41,712 nucleotides of DNA from Actinomycetales bacterium. Lineage in GTDB: Bacteria > Actinomycetota > Actinomycetes > S36-B12. Each line of letters starts with the position of its first letter. Positions within the stretch are counted from its first letter, which is position 1. The notes under the pieces were generated by a model. It was not told the DNA's origin, did not search any database, and worked only from the letters and a program-made list of their open reading frames with translations. Shown here piece by piece: positions 28,146 through 37,138 of the stretch. The DNA lies in NCBI GenBank assembly GCA_018970765.1, contig JAGWVT010000021.1, forward strand, positions 1 to 41,712, written 5' to 3'. Made by a program: the position numbers and the translations under genes.

Positions 28146-30800
28146 GTCCCATGACCTACCCACCCCGATAGACACACTGAGAGGTACTGCTAACTCAGCC
28201 GCGCCACCCATGTTCGCTGCGACAAGTTGGCGGACCTGTTGCTCCTCTCCGCTTGCCAATTCAATGACGAGTTCATCGTGAACCTGGAGTAGCAGTCGGC
28301 TTCGCAGATTCTGCTCGTGGAGTGCGCGGTCAACGGCCAGCATGGCGACCTTGACTATGTCCGCTGCCGTGCCCTGAATTGGCGCGTTGAGTGCCATGCG
28401 TTCAGCCATCTCGCGTCGCTGCCGATTGTCGCTCACCAAGTCAGGGAGATAGCGACGCCGCCCGAGCATCGTCTGGGTGTACCCATCGCGCCGGGCCTGA
28501 TCGACCACGTTGGTGAGGTACTCGCGGATGCGACCGAATCGCGCAAAGTACTCATCGCGAAGGGTTCGCGCCTCTTCGACGCTTATCCCCAACTGCTGTG
28601 ACAACCCAAACGATGACAGGCCGTAGGCCAGCCCGTAGGACATGGCCTTGATCCGTCGGCGCATCTCCGCATCGACCTCATTCGCGGGTACGGAGAAAAC
28701 GCGACTTGCAACCGTCGTGTGGAGATCCTCACCGCTGTTAAACGCCTCGATGAGGCCGGTGTCCGCCGACAGGTGCGCCATGATTCGCATCTCGATCTGG
28801 CTGTAGTCCGCGGTAAGCAGGTCGACGTATCCCTCCCCCGCGACGAAGCAGCCCCGTATGCGGCGGCCGGCCTCAGTGCGTATGGGGATGTTCTGCAGAT
28901 TTGGGTCCGTGCTGGACAAACGCCCTGTAGCCGCCACCATCTGGTTAAAGGTTGTGTGAATCCGCCCCTCGCGCACCAGCGGCAGCAGACCCTCGACGGT
29001 CTGGCGGAGTTTCGACCAATCCCGCCAAGTGAGCAGAGCCTGCAGCAGCGGGTCCCCGGTCGCTGCGAACAGGCCCTGCAGGGCCTCGGCGTCCGTCGTA
29101 TAGCCGGTCTTAATTCGCTTCGTCTTGGGCAGGCCACGCTCAGTGAAGAGCACCTCCTGCAACTGCTTGGGTGAGCCCAGGTTGAATATGTGACCGGCGA
29201 GTTGATGGGCCTGCTGTTCCGCTGCCCGCATTGCGTCGGCAAATTCATCGCTGAGTTTCTGTAACCCGACACGGTCCACGGCGATTCCAGCATGTTCCAT
29301 TCGCGCGAGGACGGTTACCAATGGCTGCTCGACGTCAACCAAAACGCCAAGGTAATCCTGTTCACGTAGTGCGGCACCAAGGTGCCGAGTTAGCTCCGCC
29401 GTCGTCTCGGCGGCCTGAGCGAGTTGCTGAACGGAAACGCCCTCGTCTTCGCCCGCAACCGCCAGGGTTAATTGGCCAGTTGGGGAAGAAACGTCACTGA
29501 CCTGTCGATTCAAAACCCGATTCGCTACATCGGAAAGGCCATACCCCCGCTGCCCCGGATTGGCGACATAGGCGGCCAATGCGGTATCAAATCGCAGGTC
29601 GCCTAGAGCCCGACCCGTGGTCGCCATGCACAGTGCCAAACCTTTGGCGTCATGAACGCAGATGGCAGTCTCGGGAGCCGTGAGCCAGTCCAGCACGGCT
29701 GCGCCATCATGCGGATCGCGACAATCAATCACCCCGGCGCGTCCGGTGTCATCCACGATGGCTAACGCGGTCAGATCACCAAGCCCATCGCCCCAACTTC
29801 CCTGAACGGCAAGTGCCACCGGAGGCTGGCATTGCTCAAGCCACGTGCTGACCGCGCCAGGCGCAACCAGGTCCGCAGCGATCATGGGTGCATCATCGGG
29901 ACGATTCGCCGTGGGTACCCCACCCGGACGGATGGACCTGAGCCGGTCTCGCAACGCGGTGAACTGCAGAGCGTCCATATATCGCTCGACTGAGCTGTCA
30001 GCCCAGGTCGTGAGGGGGCCCGGCTCCTCACCCGGATCTAGCGGGACGTCGTCTCGCAACTGGGTAAGTTCGTGATTGAGCAGGACCTGTGCGAGGTTTG
30101 CTCGCAAAGCCTCTCCTGCCTTACCGGTGATCGCATCCGCATGCTCGACCAACCCGGCCAAGGATCCGTACTGCTGGATCCACTTAGTAGCAGTCTTCTC
30201 ACCTACGCCGGGGATGCCTGGCAGATTGTCGCTGCTGTCCCCGCGAAGGGCCGCGAAGTCGGCGTACTGCTCCGGCGACAGTCCGTACTTTTCCACGACA
30301 GCAGCTGGGGTCATTCGTGCCAGGTCAGAAACACCGCGCTTCGGATAGAGCACGGTCGTTGCGTCATCGATGAGTTGAAAGGCATCCCGGTCGCCCGTCA
30401 CGATCAACACATCCTGACCCTTGGCCCGGGCCTGTCGGCGCCAAGTTGCGATCACGTCGTCTGCTTCGTAGCCCTGAACTGCCGCCGTGGGGATGCCCAG
30501 AAGAGTCAGCAACTCGCGGATAAGTTCAACCTGGCCTTTGAACTCGGTGGGTGAGGCGGCACGTTGCGCCTTGTACTCCGGAAATGTCTCAGTCCGAAAA
30601 CTCTGCCGGGATACATCGAAGGCGACTGCCACTTCGCTGGGCTGCTCCTCTCGAATGACATTGATCAGCATCGCGGTGAAGCCGTACACGGCATTCGTCG
30701 CTTGGCCAGTGCTGGTCAGGAAGTTCTCCACCGGCAGCGCGTAATAGGCACGGTATGCCAGGGAGTGCCCGTCCAACAGCAGCACACGTGGTTGAGGCAC
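28131..30800 (-). CDS. polA: DNA polymerase I
   Basis: Repair and Okazaki-fragment polymerase, 889 residues. The N-terminal 5' nuclease is intact by its acidic motifs (VAFDVSR, GYEADDVIATW, VTGDRDAFQLI, LRGDSSDNLPGIPGVGEKTA). The central 3'-5' exonuclease-like domain (about residues 310-480) lacks the DxE motif (VALAVQGSW stands where it is expected), so proofreading is probably lost, as in other actinobacterial Pol I. Polymerase motifs A (TADYSQIEMRIMAHLS), B (RRIKAMSYGLAYGLSSFG) and C (LQVHDELVIE) are complete; the tyrosine in motif B stands where E. coli has F762. The stop lies within a 15-bp duplication. Divergent from the thioesterase gene, 39 bases apart. Confidence 0.98.
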   Translation of the reverse strand: MPQPRVLLLDGHSLAYRAYYALPVENFLTSTGQATNAVYGFTAMLINVIREEQPSEVAVAFDVSRQSFRTETFPEYKAQRAASPTEFKGQVELIRELLTLLGIPTAAVQGYEADDVIATWRRQARAKGQDVLIVTGDRDAFQLIDDATTVLYPKRGVSDLARMTPAAVVEKYGLSPEQYADFAALRGDSSDNLPGIPGVGEKTATKWIQQYGSLAGLVEHADAITGKAGEALRANLAQVLLNHELTQLRDDVPLDPGEEPGPLTTWADSSVERYMDALQFTALRDRLRSIRPGGVPTANRPDDAPMIAADLVAPGAVSTWLEQCQPPVALAVQGSWGDGLGDLTALAIVDDTGRAGVIDCRDPHDGAAVLDWLTAPETAICVHDAKGLALCMATTGRALGDLRFDTALAAYVANPGQRGYGLSDVANRVLNRQVSDVSSPTGQLTLAVAGEDEGVSVQQLAQAAETTAELTRHLGAALREQDYLGVLVDVEQPLVTVLARMEHAGIAVDRVGLQKLSDEFADAMRAAEQQAHQLAGHIFNLGSPKQLQEVLFTERGLPKTKRIKTGYTTDAEALQGLFAATGDPLLQALLTWRDWSKLRQTVEGLLPLVREGRIHTTFNQMVAATGRLSSTDPNLQNIPIRTEAGRRIRGCFVAGEGYVDLLTADYSQIEMRIMAHLSADTGLIEAFNSGEDLHTTVASRVFSVPANEVDAEMRRRIKAMSYGLAYGLSSFGLSQQLGISVEEARTLRDEYFARFGRIREYLTNVVDQARRDGYTQTMLGRRRYLPDLVSDNRQRREMAERMALNAPIQGTAADIVKVAMLAVDRALHEQNLRSRLLLQVHDELVIELASGEEQQVRQLVAANMGGAAELAVPLSVSIGVGRSWDEAAH

Positions 30801-30839
30801 CCTTCGATCCTAAGTCCGCATCTCGCCTAGTCTGCGTGC

Positions 30840-31313
30840 ATGCCCGGTGAATCCGACTCAGTTGAGTCTTCTGGAGTTGACTCCGCCACCACGATCTCTC
30901 CTGATCAAGCGCAGCTCGTGGACCGAGTGCGCACCTCCCTACCCAACACGCTAACTCACCGGATGGGAATCGAGATTCTTGAGGCCGATCCGCAGCGCAT
31001 CGTCGGAACCATGCCGGTGGCCGGCAACACCCAGCCGTTCGGATTGCTGCATGGTGGAGCAAGTGCCGTTTTGGCTGAAACCCTTGGATCAATCGGTGCG
31101 GCGCTGCATGCCGGTCCTGGGTTCCAACCGGTTGGCATCGAATTGACCTGCACGCACCATCGCGCCGCACGAGAAGGCGTTGTCGTAGGCACCGCTACGC
31201 CGCTGCACCTGGGCCGAACTTTGGCGACCTATGACATCAGAATTCAGGATTCGGATGGGCGGGCCATCTGCACGGCCCGCCTTACCTGCCTCATTCAAGC
31301 GCAGGCGCGCTAG
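30840..31313 (+). CDS. PaaI-type hotdog-fold thioesterase
   Basis: Probable acyl-CoA thioesterase, 157 residues, cytoplasmic. After a variable N-terminus of about 35 residues comes a single hotdog domain: MGIEILEADPQRIVGTMPV, the active-site stretch PFGLLHGGASAVLAETLGS with the catalytic acid in the long helix, and VGIELTCTHHRAAREGVVVG, typical of the PaaI/YdiI group (hydroxybenzoyl- or phenylacetyl-CoA-like substrates). The actual substrate is unknown. It is divergent from polA and about 200 bases upstream of livH. A thioesterase next to polA is an arrangement I remember from other actinobacteria. Confidence 0.9.
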   Translation: MPGESDSVESSGVDSATTISPDQAQLVDRVRTSLPNTLTHRMGIEILEADPQRIVGTMPVAGNTQPFGLLHGGASAVLAETLGSIGAALHAGPGFQPVGIELTCTHHRAAREGVVVGTATPLHLGRTLATYDIRIQDSDGRAICTARLTCLIQAQAR

Positions 31314-31432
31314 GCGCCGAAGTTACCCGGAAACCAAGCCCGTGCAATCCTGTGACCGAATCACGCCCGGGGAGAGTGCGAACAGCGCTAGTGTCGGGGT
31401 GCTCTTCGAAGCCTCGAAGACCGTACGTAGGT

Positions 31433-31487
31433 GGGCCCCAGCAATGCATTGAGGACGTGCACCTCGCAGATGCATTCAGACGGGCCC
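31433..31487 (+). promoter_or_regulatory. nested inverted repeats in the livH leader
   Basis: Three concentric arms share one centre: GGGCCC 31433-31438 with 31482-31487, AATGCA 31443-31448 with TGCATT 31471-31476, and GAGG 31451-31454 with CCTC 31462-31465. The structure ends 4 bases before the AGGAGG of livH. It could be a 5' leader fold or a protein operator controlling the importer; no known riboswitch class is recognised. Confidence 0.4.
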
Positions 31488-31509
31488 CGGCAGGAGGGGT
31501 TAGCAGATC

Positions 31510-32919
31510 GTGACTAGGCATGCCAGGCTCGTGGTGGCCGGCCTGCTGGCGGTGACCGGCCTGTTCGGCGCCTCTGCTGCGACGGCAGCGTTGGCGGTCC
31601 CGGCCGCAGCGACTTTCCCAACAGCCGACGATGGCACGGGGACCGTGATTGTCGGCAAACTGACCGCACCCGATGGATCCCCGGTTCAAGGCGTTGTGAT
31701 CACAGTTTCCGCCGATGGATTCAGCGATTCAGGAACCTCCGGAGCGGATGGTGCGTTCAGCATCCCGTTACCGGAAGGTGGCACGTATCTGGTCGAGATA
31801 GATCCAACAACGTTGCCTGAGGGTCTTGCCCTTGCGAAGCCTGAGGACGCCTCCCGTGAGCTATTGGTGCTCGGCGGCGAGAAGAAGATTCTGGTGAAAC
31901 TCAGCGCCGGTGGGGGCAGCGAAAGCGGTGATGCAGCGTCAACGGACTCCGCTGGTGGCGGTTCCGCGTCGCCGGCAGTCCTGCAACTCTTGGTCGACGG
32001 CATCCTGCTGGGCATCCTGATCGCCCTGGGTGCGCTGGGACTCAATCTGATTTTCGGTACCACCGGTTTGACGAACTTCTCTCAGGGTGAGTTGCTCACT
32101 CTGGGCGCCTTCACGGCCCTGATGATCAACGGGCTCCTGGTGGGCGTGGTGGTCCCCGCAGTGGCGTCGGCCTTGGGCCTGGACGCCAATGGACAGTCGT
32201 CTCTGGAGATTGCAGCCGGCATCCTCGCGGCTGTCCTTGCGGTAGTCGTCTCGGCGATCCTGTACGGATGGTTCCAGAACGCGGTCCTGTGGCGCCCGCT
32301 TCGCCGCCGCCGCACGGGACTCATCGCGAGCATGATCGTCACGATCGGCTTGGCCATCACCCTGCGATACCTGATCCTGCTGATTTTCGGCGGTTCGCCT
32401 CGCAGCTACCCACAGTTCGCGGGCCAGTCAGGCCTAGAGATCCTCGGAGTAAGCATCACTCCGAAGTCAATCGTCCTGGCGCTACTGGCCATTGCCGTCA
32501 TTACTGTCACTGTTTTGTGGTTGCAGAATTCGCGCATTGGTAAGGCAACCAGAGCCGTCTCAGACAATCCTGCGCTGGCATCAGCGACCGGTATTGACGT
32601 GGAACGGGTGATCTCCGTCGTCTGGACGCTGGGTGCCGGCTTGGCGGCTTTCGCGGGGATCTACCTGGGCATCACGCAGGACATCTCCTGGAACATGGGT
32701 CAGCGTCTTTTGCTGGTGATGTTTGCCGCAGTAACGCTTGGTGGACTCGGCACGATCTACGGTGCCATCGTCGGTGCGCTTGTCGTTGGAGTCTTCATCC
32801 AACTCACTACCCTTGTCATCCCCACTGAGATGAAGACAGTTGGGGCGCTCTTCCTGATGATCATCATCTTGCTAGTACGACCTCAGGGCATCCTTGGCCG
32901 TCGGGAGAGGGTGGGCTAG
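31510..32919 (+). CDS. livH: branched-chain amino acid ABC permease LivH with fused N-terminal beta-domain
   Basis: One of the two membrane subunits of the importer, unusually long at 469 residues. Residues 1-32 look like a signal sequence; 43-132 resemble a carboxypeptidase-regulatory-like beta-sandwich (VIVGKLTAPDGSPVQGVVITV, TSGADGAFSIPLPEGGTYLVEI); 133-155 is a Gly/Ser linker; the LivH permease itself is 156-469 with eight or so helices, including LNLIFGTTGLTNFSQGELLTLGAF and LGGLGTIYGAIVGALVVG. The extra domain should lie outside the membrane. GTG 31510 has AGGAGG about 12 bases upstream. livM follows after 2 bases. Transports leucine/isoleucine/valine or related amides; exact specificity is not visible. 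Confidence 0.93.
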   Translation: MTRHARLVVAGLLAVTGLFGASAATAALAVPAAATFPTADDGTGTVIVGKLTAPDGSPVQGVVITVSADGFSDSGTSGADGAFSIPLPEGGTYLVEIDPTTLPEGLALAKPEDASRELLVLGGEKKILVKLSAGGGSESGDAASTDSAGGGSASPAVLQLLVDGILLGILIALGALGLNLIFGTTGLTNFSQGELLTLGAFTALMINGLLVGVVVPAVASALGLDANGQSSLEIAAGILAAVLAVVVSAILYGWFQNAVLWRPLRRRRTGLIASMIVTIGLAITLRYLILLIFGGSPRSYPQFAGQSGLEILGVSITPKSIVLALLAIAVITVTVLWLQNSRIGKATRAVSDNPALASATGIDVERVISVVWTLGAGLAAFAGIYLGITQDISWNMGQRLLLVMFAAVTLGGLGTIYGAIVGALVVGVFIQLTTLVIPTEMKTVGALFLMIIILLVRPQGILGRRERVG

Positions 32920-32921
32920 TC

Positions 32922-33908
32922 GTGGACTTTTGGTTCGTACTCACGCAGTCGCTGACGCAAGCAATCGGCGTCACCGCGATCATCTACTGCCTCGCCGCGG
33001 TCGGCCTGAACGTGCAGTTCGGTTATGCGGGCCTGCTCAACTTCGGTCAAGTTGCCTTCGTTGCAGTAGGTGCCTACTCGGTAGGTGTGATCGTTGTCAG
33101 CCTCGATATGAACCTTTGGCTGGCCATCCTCGTCGGACTTGTCGCTTCCGTGCTCTTGGCCCTGTTGCTCGGCATTCCCACACTGCGGCTTCGGGCCGAC
33201 TACCTCGCAATTGTGACAATCGCAGCCAGCGAGCTCCTGCGCCTGGTTGTTCGCAGCATTGCCCTCCGGGATGTTTTCGGCGGTGCAAACGGCATCAACG
33301 GCAAGATGGGTGAGGCATTTCACGCCCTCAATCCACTTCCGATGGATCTGAATTTGCCGTTCTTCAACTGGACTCGCCAGGATTTCTGGGTAGTCATTGT
33401 TGGCTGGTCCGTAGTTGCGCTATGCACCCTGGGCATCTGGCTGCTCGTACGCAGCCCGTGGGGGCGCGTCGTCAAGGGCATTCGCGAGGACGAATATGCC
33501 GTGGTCGCCCTGGGTAAGAACGTGTTCACTTACAAGATGCAGGCCCTCATCCTGGGCGGCATGATCGGTGCAATTGCGGGCATTCTCTGGGCTATCGCTA
33601 AGCAGTCCGTGCAACCGGACAGTTTCGTGCCGGATGTGACTTTCTTCAGTTACACCATCCTGCTCCTGGGCGGGGCAGCCCGTATCTTCGGCCCGATCGT
33701 TGGTGCGATCATTTTCTGGTTCCTTCTTGCTGGAGTCGGAGAATTCTTGGGTCAGGCCATCCAGGCTGGCTGGGTGGACTTCCTTAAGCCCACGGACATT
33801 GGTCCAATTCGGTTCATCCTGGTCGGTATTGGGCTGATGGCCTTAATGATCTTTAGACCCCAGGGCATCTTCGGAGATAAACGGGAGTTGGCTCTCGATG
33901 CGCGTTGA
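32922..33908 (+). CDS. livM: branched-chain amino acid ABC permease LivM
   Basis: Second membrane subunit, 328 residues, with about nine hydrophobic helices. Family marks include LNVQFGYAGLLNFGQVAFVAVGAY near the N-terminus, IPTLRLRADYLAIVTIAASELLRLVVRS, the EAA-like coupling region RSPWGRVVKGIREDEYAVVALGKNV, and LLGGAARIFGPIVGA. It starts with GTG 2 bases after the livH stop and ends 27 bases before livG, so it is in the same operon. No oddities. Confidence 0.96.
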   Translation: MDFWFVLTQSLTQAIGVTAIIYCLAAVGLNVQFGYAGLLNFGQVAFVAVGAYSVGVIVVSLDMNLWLAILVGLVASVLLALLLGIPTLRLRADYLAIVTIAASELLRLVVRSIALRDVFGGANGINGKMGEAFHALNPLPMDLNLPFFNWTRQDFWVVIVGWSVVALCTLGIWLLVRSPWGRVVKGIREDEYAVVALGKNVFTYKMQALILGGMIGAIAGILWAIAKQSVQPDSFVPDVTFFSYTILLLGGAARIFGPIVGAIIFWFLLAGVGEFLGQAIQAGWVDFLKPTDIGPIRFILVGIGLMALMIFRPQGIFGDKRELALDAR

Positions 33909-33935
33909 TGTGCACCCTGCGGGAAAGGGACGGTC

Positions 33936-34820
33936 ATGAGTGGAACTCGCCGCGAGGCGGCAGTGCAGGCCTTTGCCGGGGTTGCCCAAGAACCCGGCTC
34001 CCCCAAGCCAGACCCAATCCTGATTGCCAATGATGTGGTCCGTGCGTTTGGTGGATTGACAGCGGTAGATGTTTCCCATGTCGAGATCCAGCGTGGTGCC
34101 ATCACGGCGCTCATTGGCCCGAACGGAGCAGGCAAGACCACGTTCTTCAACCTGCTGACCGGGTTTGACCGTGCGGATAGCGGCAGCTGGACGTTCAACG
34201 AGCAGAATGCCGCGAAACTCCCGCCCTACCGGCTTGCCAGGCGAGGCATGGTTCGTACATTCCAGCTAACCAAGGCCTTAAGCCGCATGACGGTCCTCGA
34301 CAACATGCGTTTGGGGGCGACAAATCAAACCGGCGAACGACTTGGGGCAGCTCTGCTTCCGTTCCTGTGGTCAAGGCAGGAGCGGCAGGTAACAAAGCGG
34401 TCCATGGAGATTCTGGAGCGGTTCAACCTGGCCGCGAAAGCTCAAGATTTCGCTGGGTCACTGTCCGGTGGGCAGCGCAAACTGCTGGAGATGGCCCGCG
34501 CACTCATGGCGAACCCAACTCTGTTGATGCTTGATGAGCCGATGGCTGGTGTCAATCCCGCGTTGACTCAGAGCCTGCTGCAGCACATCAAGGACATTCG
34601 TGAAGAGGGCGTAACCGTGCTCTTCGTTGAGCACGACATGGACATGGTGCATGACATCAGCGACTGGGTCATTGTCATGGCGCAGGGGCGGATCATCGCC
34701 GAGGGTCCACCGGGCTCGGTCATGAAAGACGTGGCCGTCATCGACGCTTACCTCGGCGCGCATTACGACAAGGCCCTCACCGCCACAGGCGAGGCCCTGA
34801 CGACCAGCCAGGGGGCGTGA
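33936..34820 (+). CDS. livG: branched-chain amino acid ABC ATP-binding protein LivG
   Basis: First ATPase subunit, 294 residues. Walker A LIGPNGAGKTTFF starts near residue 60; the signature is LSGGQRKLLEMARALM, Walker B LLMLDEPMAGVNP, and the switch histidine is in VLFVEHDMDMV. N- and C-terminal tails of about 30 and 25 residues exceed the E. coli protein. ATG 33936 has a purine-rich GGGAAAGGGA stretch upstream. The stop overlaps the livF start region (GTGATG). It acts with LivF beneath LivH/LivM. Confidence 0.97.
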   Translation: MSGTRREAAVQAFAGVAQEPGSPKPDPILIANDVVRAFGGLTAVDVSHVEIQRGAITALIGPNGAGKTTFFNLLTGFDRADSGSWTFNEQNAAKLPPYRLARRGMVRTFQLTKALSRMTVLDNMRLGATNQTGERLGAALLPFLWSRQERQVTKRSMEILERFNLAAKAQDFAGSLSGGQRKLLEMARALMANPTLLMLDEPMAGVNPALTQSLLQHIKDIREEGVTVLFVEHDMDMVHDISDWVIVMAQGRIIAEGPPGSVMKDVAVIDAYLGAHYDKALTATGEALTTSQGA

Positions 34821-35686
34821 TGACGTTCACCGAACCAAGTGACCTGCCGAACCCGGGTAGTCCCGATTCGGCCAATGAGTTCAATCGCGAACTCGATATC
34901 AATGCCGATCAAGCGAAGGACGGTCACGCAGCCTCGCTGGAGCAGGTTCACAAGTCTGAATCCGTGGGCGCTCTGATCCGGGCCGACGCACTCGTGGCGG
35001 GTTATTTCCCGGGTGTCAATATCCTCAATGGTTCTGATCTTTACGCTCGCGAGGGCGAACTAGTCGGCATTATCGGCCCTAACGGTGCGGGTAAGTCCAC
35101 CTTGCTCAAGGCCATATTCGGGTTGGTACGGGTCTCTCAAGGCGCGGTGCTCCTTAAGGACGAAGACATCACCAACCTTCGTGCGGACCAGTTGGTCAAA
35201 CGGGGTGTCGGCTTTGTTCCGCAGACGAATAACGTCTTCCCATCGCTGTCCATCGAAGAGAACCTGCAGATGGGGGCGTTTCAGGATCCGAGTCGATTCA
35301 AGGAGCGCTTCGAGAAGGTCGTGTCGCTGTTCCCCACCCTCGGCGAGCGCCGCAAGCAGCGGGCAGGGTCTTTGTCCGGCGGTGAACGCCAGATGGTGGC
35401 CATGGGTCGCGCATTGATGATGGAACCCAGTGTGCTCCTCCTCGACGAGCCGAGCGCAGGCCTCAGTCCCGTCCTGCAAGACGAGGTTTTCATTCGCGTC
35501 AAGGAGATCAATGCAACGGGAGTCACGGTCATCATCGTGGAGCAGAACGCCCGCCGATGCCTACAGATCGTTGATCGTGGCTACGTCTTGGACCAAGGCA
35601 AGAATGCCTACACCGGTACGGGTGCCCAATTGGCCAACGACCCCAAGGTGGTCGAGTTGTACCTAGGCACTCTCGCGAAGGTTTAG
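34820..35686 (+). CDS. livF: branched-chain amino acid ABC ATP-binding protein LivF
   Basis: Second ATPase subunit, about 288 residues. Walker A IIGPNGAGKSTLLK at about residue 85, signature LSGGERQMVAMGRALM, Walker B LLLDEPSAGLSP, switch histidine replaced by glutamine in VEQNARR, which is normal for LivF. The first 55 residues form an acidic, probably disordered extension not seen in E. coli LivF. I use ATG 34820, which overlaps the livG stop by one base (TGATG); GTG 34817 directly before it is equivalent. A strong hairpin 45 bases downstream ends the operon. Confidence 0.96.
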   Translation: MTFTEPSDLPNPGSPDSANEFNRELDINADQAKDGHAASLEQVHKSESVGALIRADALVAGYFPGVNILNGSDLYAREGELVGIIGPNGAGKSTLLKAIFGLVRVSQGAVLLKDEDITNLRADQLVKRGVGFVPQTNNVFPSLSIEENLQMGAFQDPSRFKERFEKVVSLFPTLGERRKQRAGSLSGGERQMVAMGRALMMEPSVLLLDEPSAGLSPVLQDEVFIRVKEINATGVTVIIVEQNARRCLQIVDRGYVLDQGKNAYTGTGAQLANDPKVVELYLGTLAKV

Positions 35687-35731
35687 GCCTTCGCCCCGTT
35701 CAGTACCCACATCAGAAGTAGCAGTATCAAG

Positions 35732-35767
35732 AGTAGGGGCCCCGTCCATATGGACGGGGCCCCTACT
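35732..35767. terminator. bidirectional terminator between livF and livK
   Basis: A perfect 16-bp inverted repeat: AGTAGGGGCCCCGTCC (35732-35747) and its complement at 35752-35767 with loop ATAT. It lies between the convergent stop codons of livF and livK, and the ends read CTACTT on either strand. It should stop transcription from both sides. Confidence 0.85.
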
Positions 35768-35784
35768 TGACTCGAACTACTGCA

Positions 35785-37098
35785 CTACGGCAGCGGCACC
35801 TCAGCGGTGACCTTGCCGGTCTCCGAGAACTCGGTGTTCGAGCTGTACTCGTTGATCGAGATCGTGGCCGAGGCCGGGTCACCGTACTGGTTGAAGTCCA
35901 GCGGACCGGTCACACCCTCGAAATCGATATCCGTGCCAGCCTGCAGCAGTGCCAGGCAGTCGGCGTAGGTGGTGCACTTCTCGCCACCGTTACCCGCCAC
36001 GTCGGCCAGCTTGGAGGCAATAGCCGTGCCATCGCCGCAGCCGGCTGCCTCAGCGGCCAGTGCCACGAGCATCATTGCGTCGTAGGACTGTGCGCCGTAG
36101 GCGTAGTCGGTGAGCTCGGGATCAACTTCCTTAAGGCTCTCATTGAACGCCGTGAGATCGGCCTCACCCGTCGGGACGGTCGCGATGACGCCCTTCATGG
36201 TGTTCTTCGGGAAGTCCTTGTAGGCCTCCGTCGAGATGTTGCCGTCCACTAGGAAGACCTGCAGATCAGCCGGGCCAACACCCTGCTTGATCATCTCCTG
36301 CAGGAGCTTCACCGACTCCTCGAAGCCGATGACCGTAACGGCCTGTGGCCCGCCAGCCTTGATCTCGGCAACCTCGGCCTCGAACGAAGCGGCCGCCGGA
36401 TCGTAGAGGATCTTGCTGGTCACGGTGCCGCCAGCGGCTTCGAAATCCTTAGCCGTTGCGTCGGCAAGGCCCTCGCCGTAGGCATCCTGCCGCGCGATCA
36501 CGGCCATCGACTCGATGCCCTTGTCGATCGCGGTTGCCGCGATGATGGCGCCCTGAAGCACGTCGGAGGGTGCAACGCGCCAGTAGAGCCCGTTGTCCTC
36601 GTAGGTGGTCAGTGCCGGTGAGGTGTTGGCGGGCGAAATCTGGAGCACACCATTGCCGGTGATCTTGTCGATCACGGTCAAGGACACACCCGATGACGCT
36701 GCACCCAGGATCGCCTGCACGCCCTGCGAGAGGTGTGAGTCGACTGTCTGCGAGGCGATATCCGTGCTGGTGTCGCCGGAGTCACCCTCGATGTAGGTGA
36801 CCTCACTGCCGAGAACACCGCCAGCGGCGCTGATCTCGCCGAGGGCCTTCTTGATGCCCGCGAATTCCGGCGGCCCGAGGAATGCCAAGTCGCCGGTGGC
36901 CGGCAGAAGTGAGCCAACGACCAGCGTCGGGTTCTTGCATGCGTCCTCAGCCGGGGCCGATGCAGATGCGGCCGGCGCCGAGGACTCAGCGGCTGCAGAT
37001 GCGCTGGTGGCTGTCTCGCTGCTGCCACTGCACGCGGCAAGGGCAAGCGAGGCAACACCCAGCACTGCGGCCGACTTGAGGACCGTAGTGCGCTTCAT
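35785..37098 (-). CDS. livK: branched-chain amino acid-binding lipoprotein LivK
   Basis: Extracytoplasmic substrate-binding protein that delivers amino acids to LivHMGF, 437 residues. The signal peptide ends in lipobox LAAC (C23), followed by a Ser/Ala-rich linker of about 40 residues and a periplasmic-binding-protein type I domain: NPTLVVGSLLPATGDLAFLGPPEFAGIKKAL, GVQAILGAASSGVSL, ISPANTSPAL, YWRVAPSDVLQG, GYGxG-like DAYGEGLAD. ATG 37098 has AAGGAG just upstream, so 14 codons of open frame before it are ignored. It is transcribed towards livHMGF, not with it, and shares their terminator. pdtaR ends 131 bases upstream on the same strand. Confidence 0.95.
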   Translation of the reverse strand: MKRTTVLKSAAVLGVASLALAACSGSSETATSASAAAESSAPAASASAPAEDACKNPTLVVGSLLPATGDLAFLGPPEFAGIKKALGEISAAGGVLGSEVTYIEGDSGDTSTDIASQTVDSHLSQGVQAILGAASSGVSLTVIDKITGNGVLQISPANTSPALTTYEDNGLYWRVAPSDVLQGAIIAATAIDKGIESMAVIARQDAYGEGLADATAKDFEAAGGTVTSKILYDPAAASFEAEVAEIKAGGPQAVTVIGFEESVKLLQEMIKQGVGPADLQVFLVDGNISTEAYKDFPKNTMKGVIATVPTGEADLTAFNESLKEVDPELTDYAYGAQSYDAMMLVALAAEAAGCGDGTAIASKLADVAGNGGEKCTTYADCLALLQAGTDIDFEGVTGPLDFNQYGDPASATISINEYSSNTEFSETGKVTAEVPLP

Positions 37099-37122
37099 GT
37101 TTCTCCTTGATAACAGAAATTC

Positions 37123-37138
37123 GGCGGCGAATGCCGCC
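37123..37138 (-). promoter_or_regulatory. short hairpin in the livK 5' leader
   Basis: A 6-bp GC-only inverted repeat, GGCGGC and GCCGCC with loop GAAT, lies just upstream of the livK ribosome-binding site. A second small inverted repeat, GTAAC/GTTAC, is at 37201-37216. TACAGT near 37146-37151 on the minus strand is a possible -10 box, without a matching -35. Any of these may take part in livK regulation, for example by an ANTAR protein, but the match is weak. Confidence 0.3.

Noticed and set aside
31470-31517. A 15-codon upstream frame ending inside livH, as a possible leader-peptide attenuator
   Set aside because: It has no run of Leu, Ile or Val codons and no ribosome-binding site, so amino-acid attenuation is not supported.
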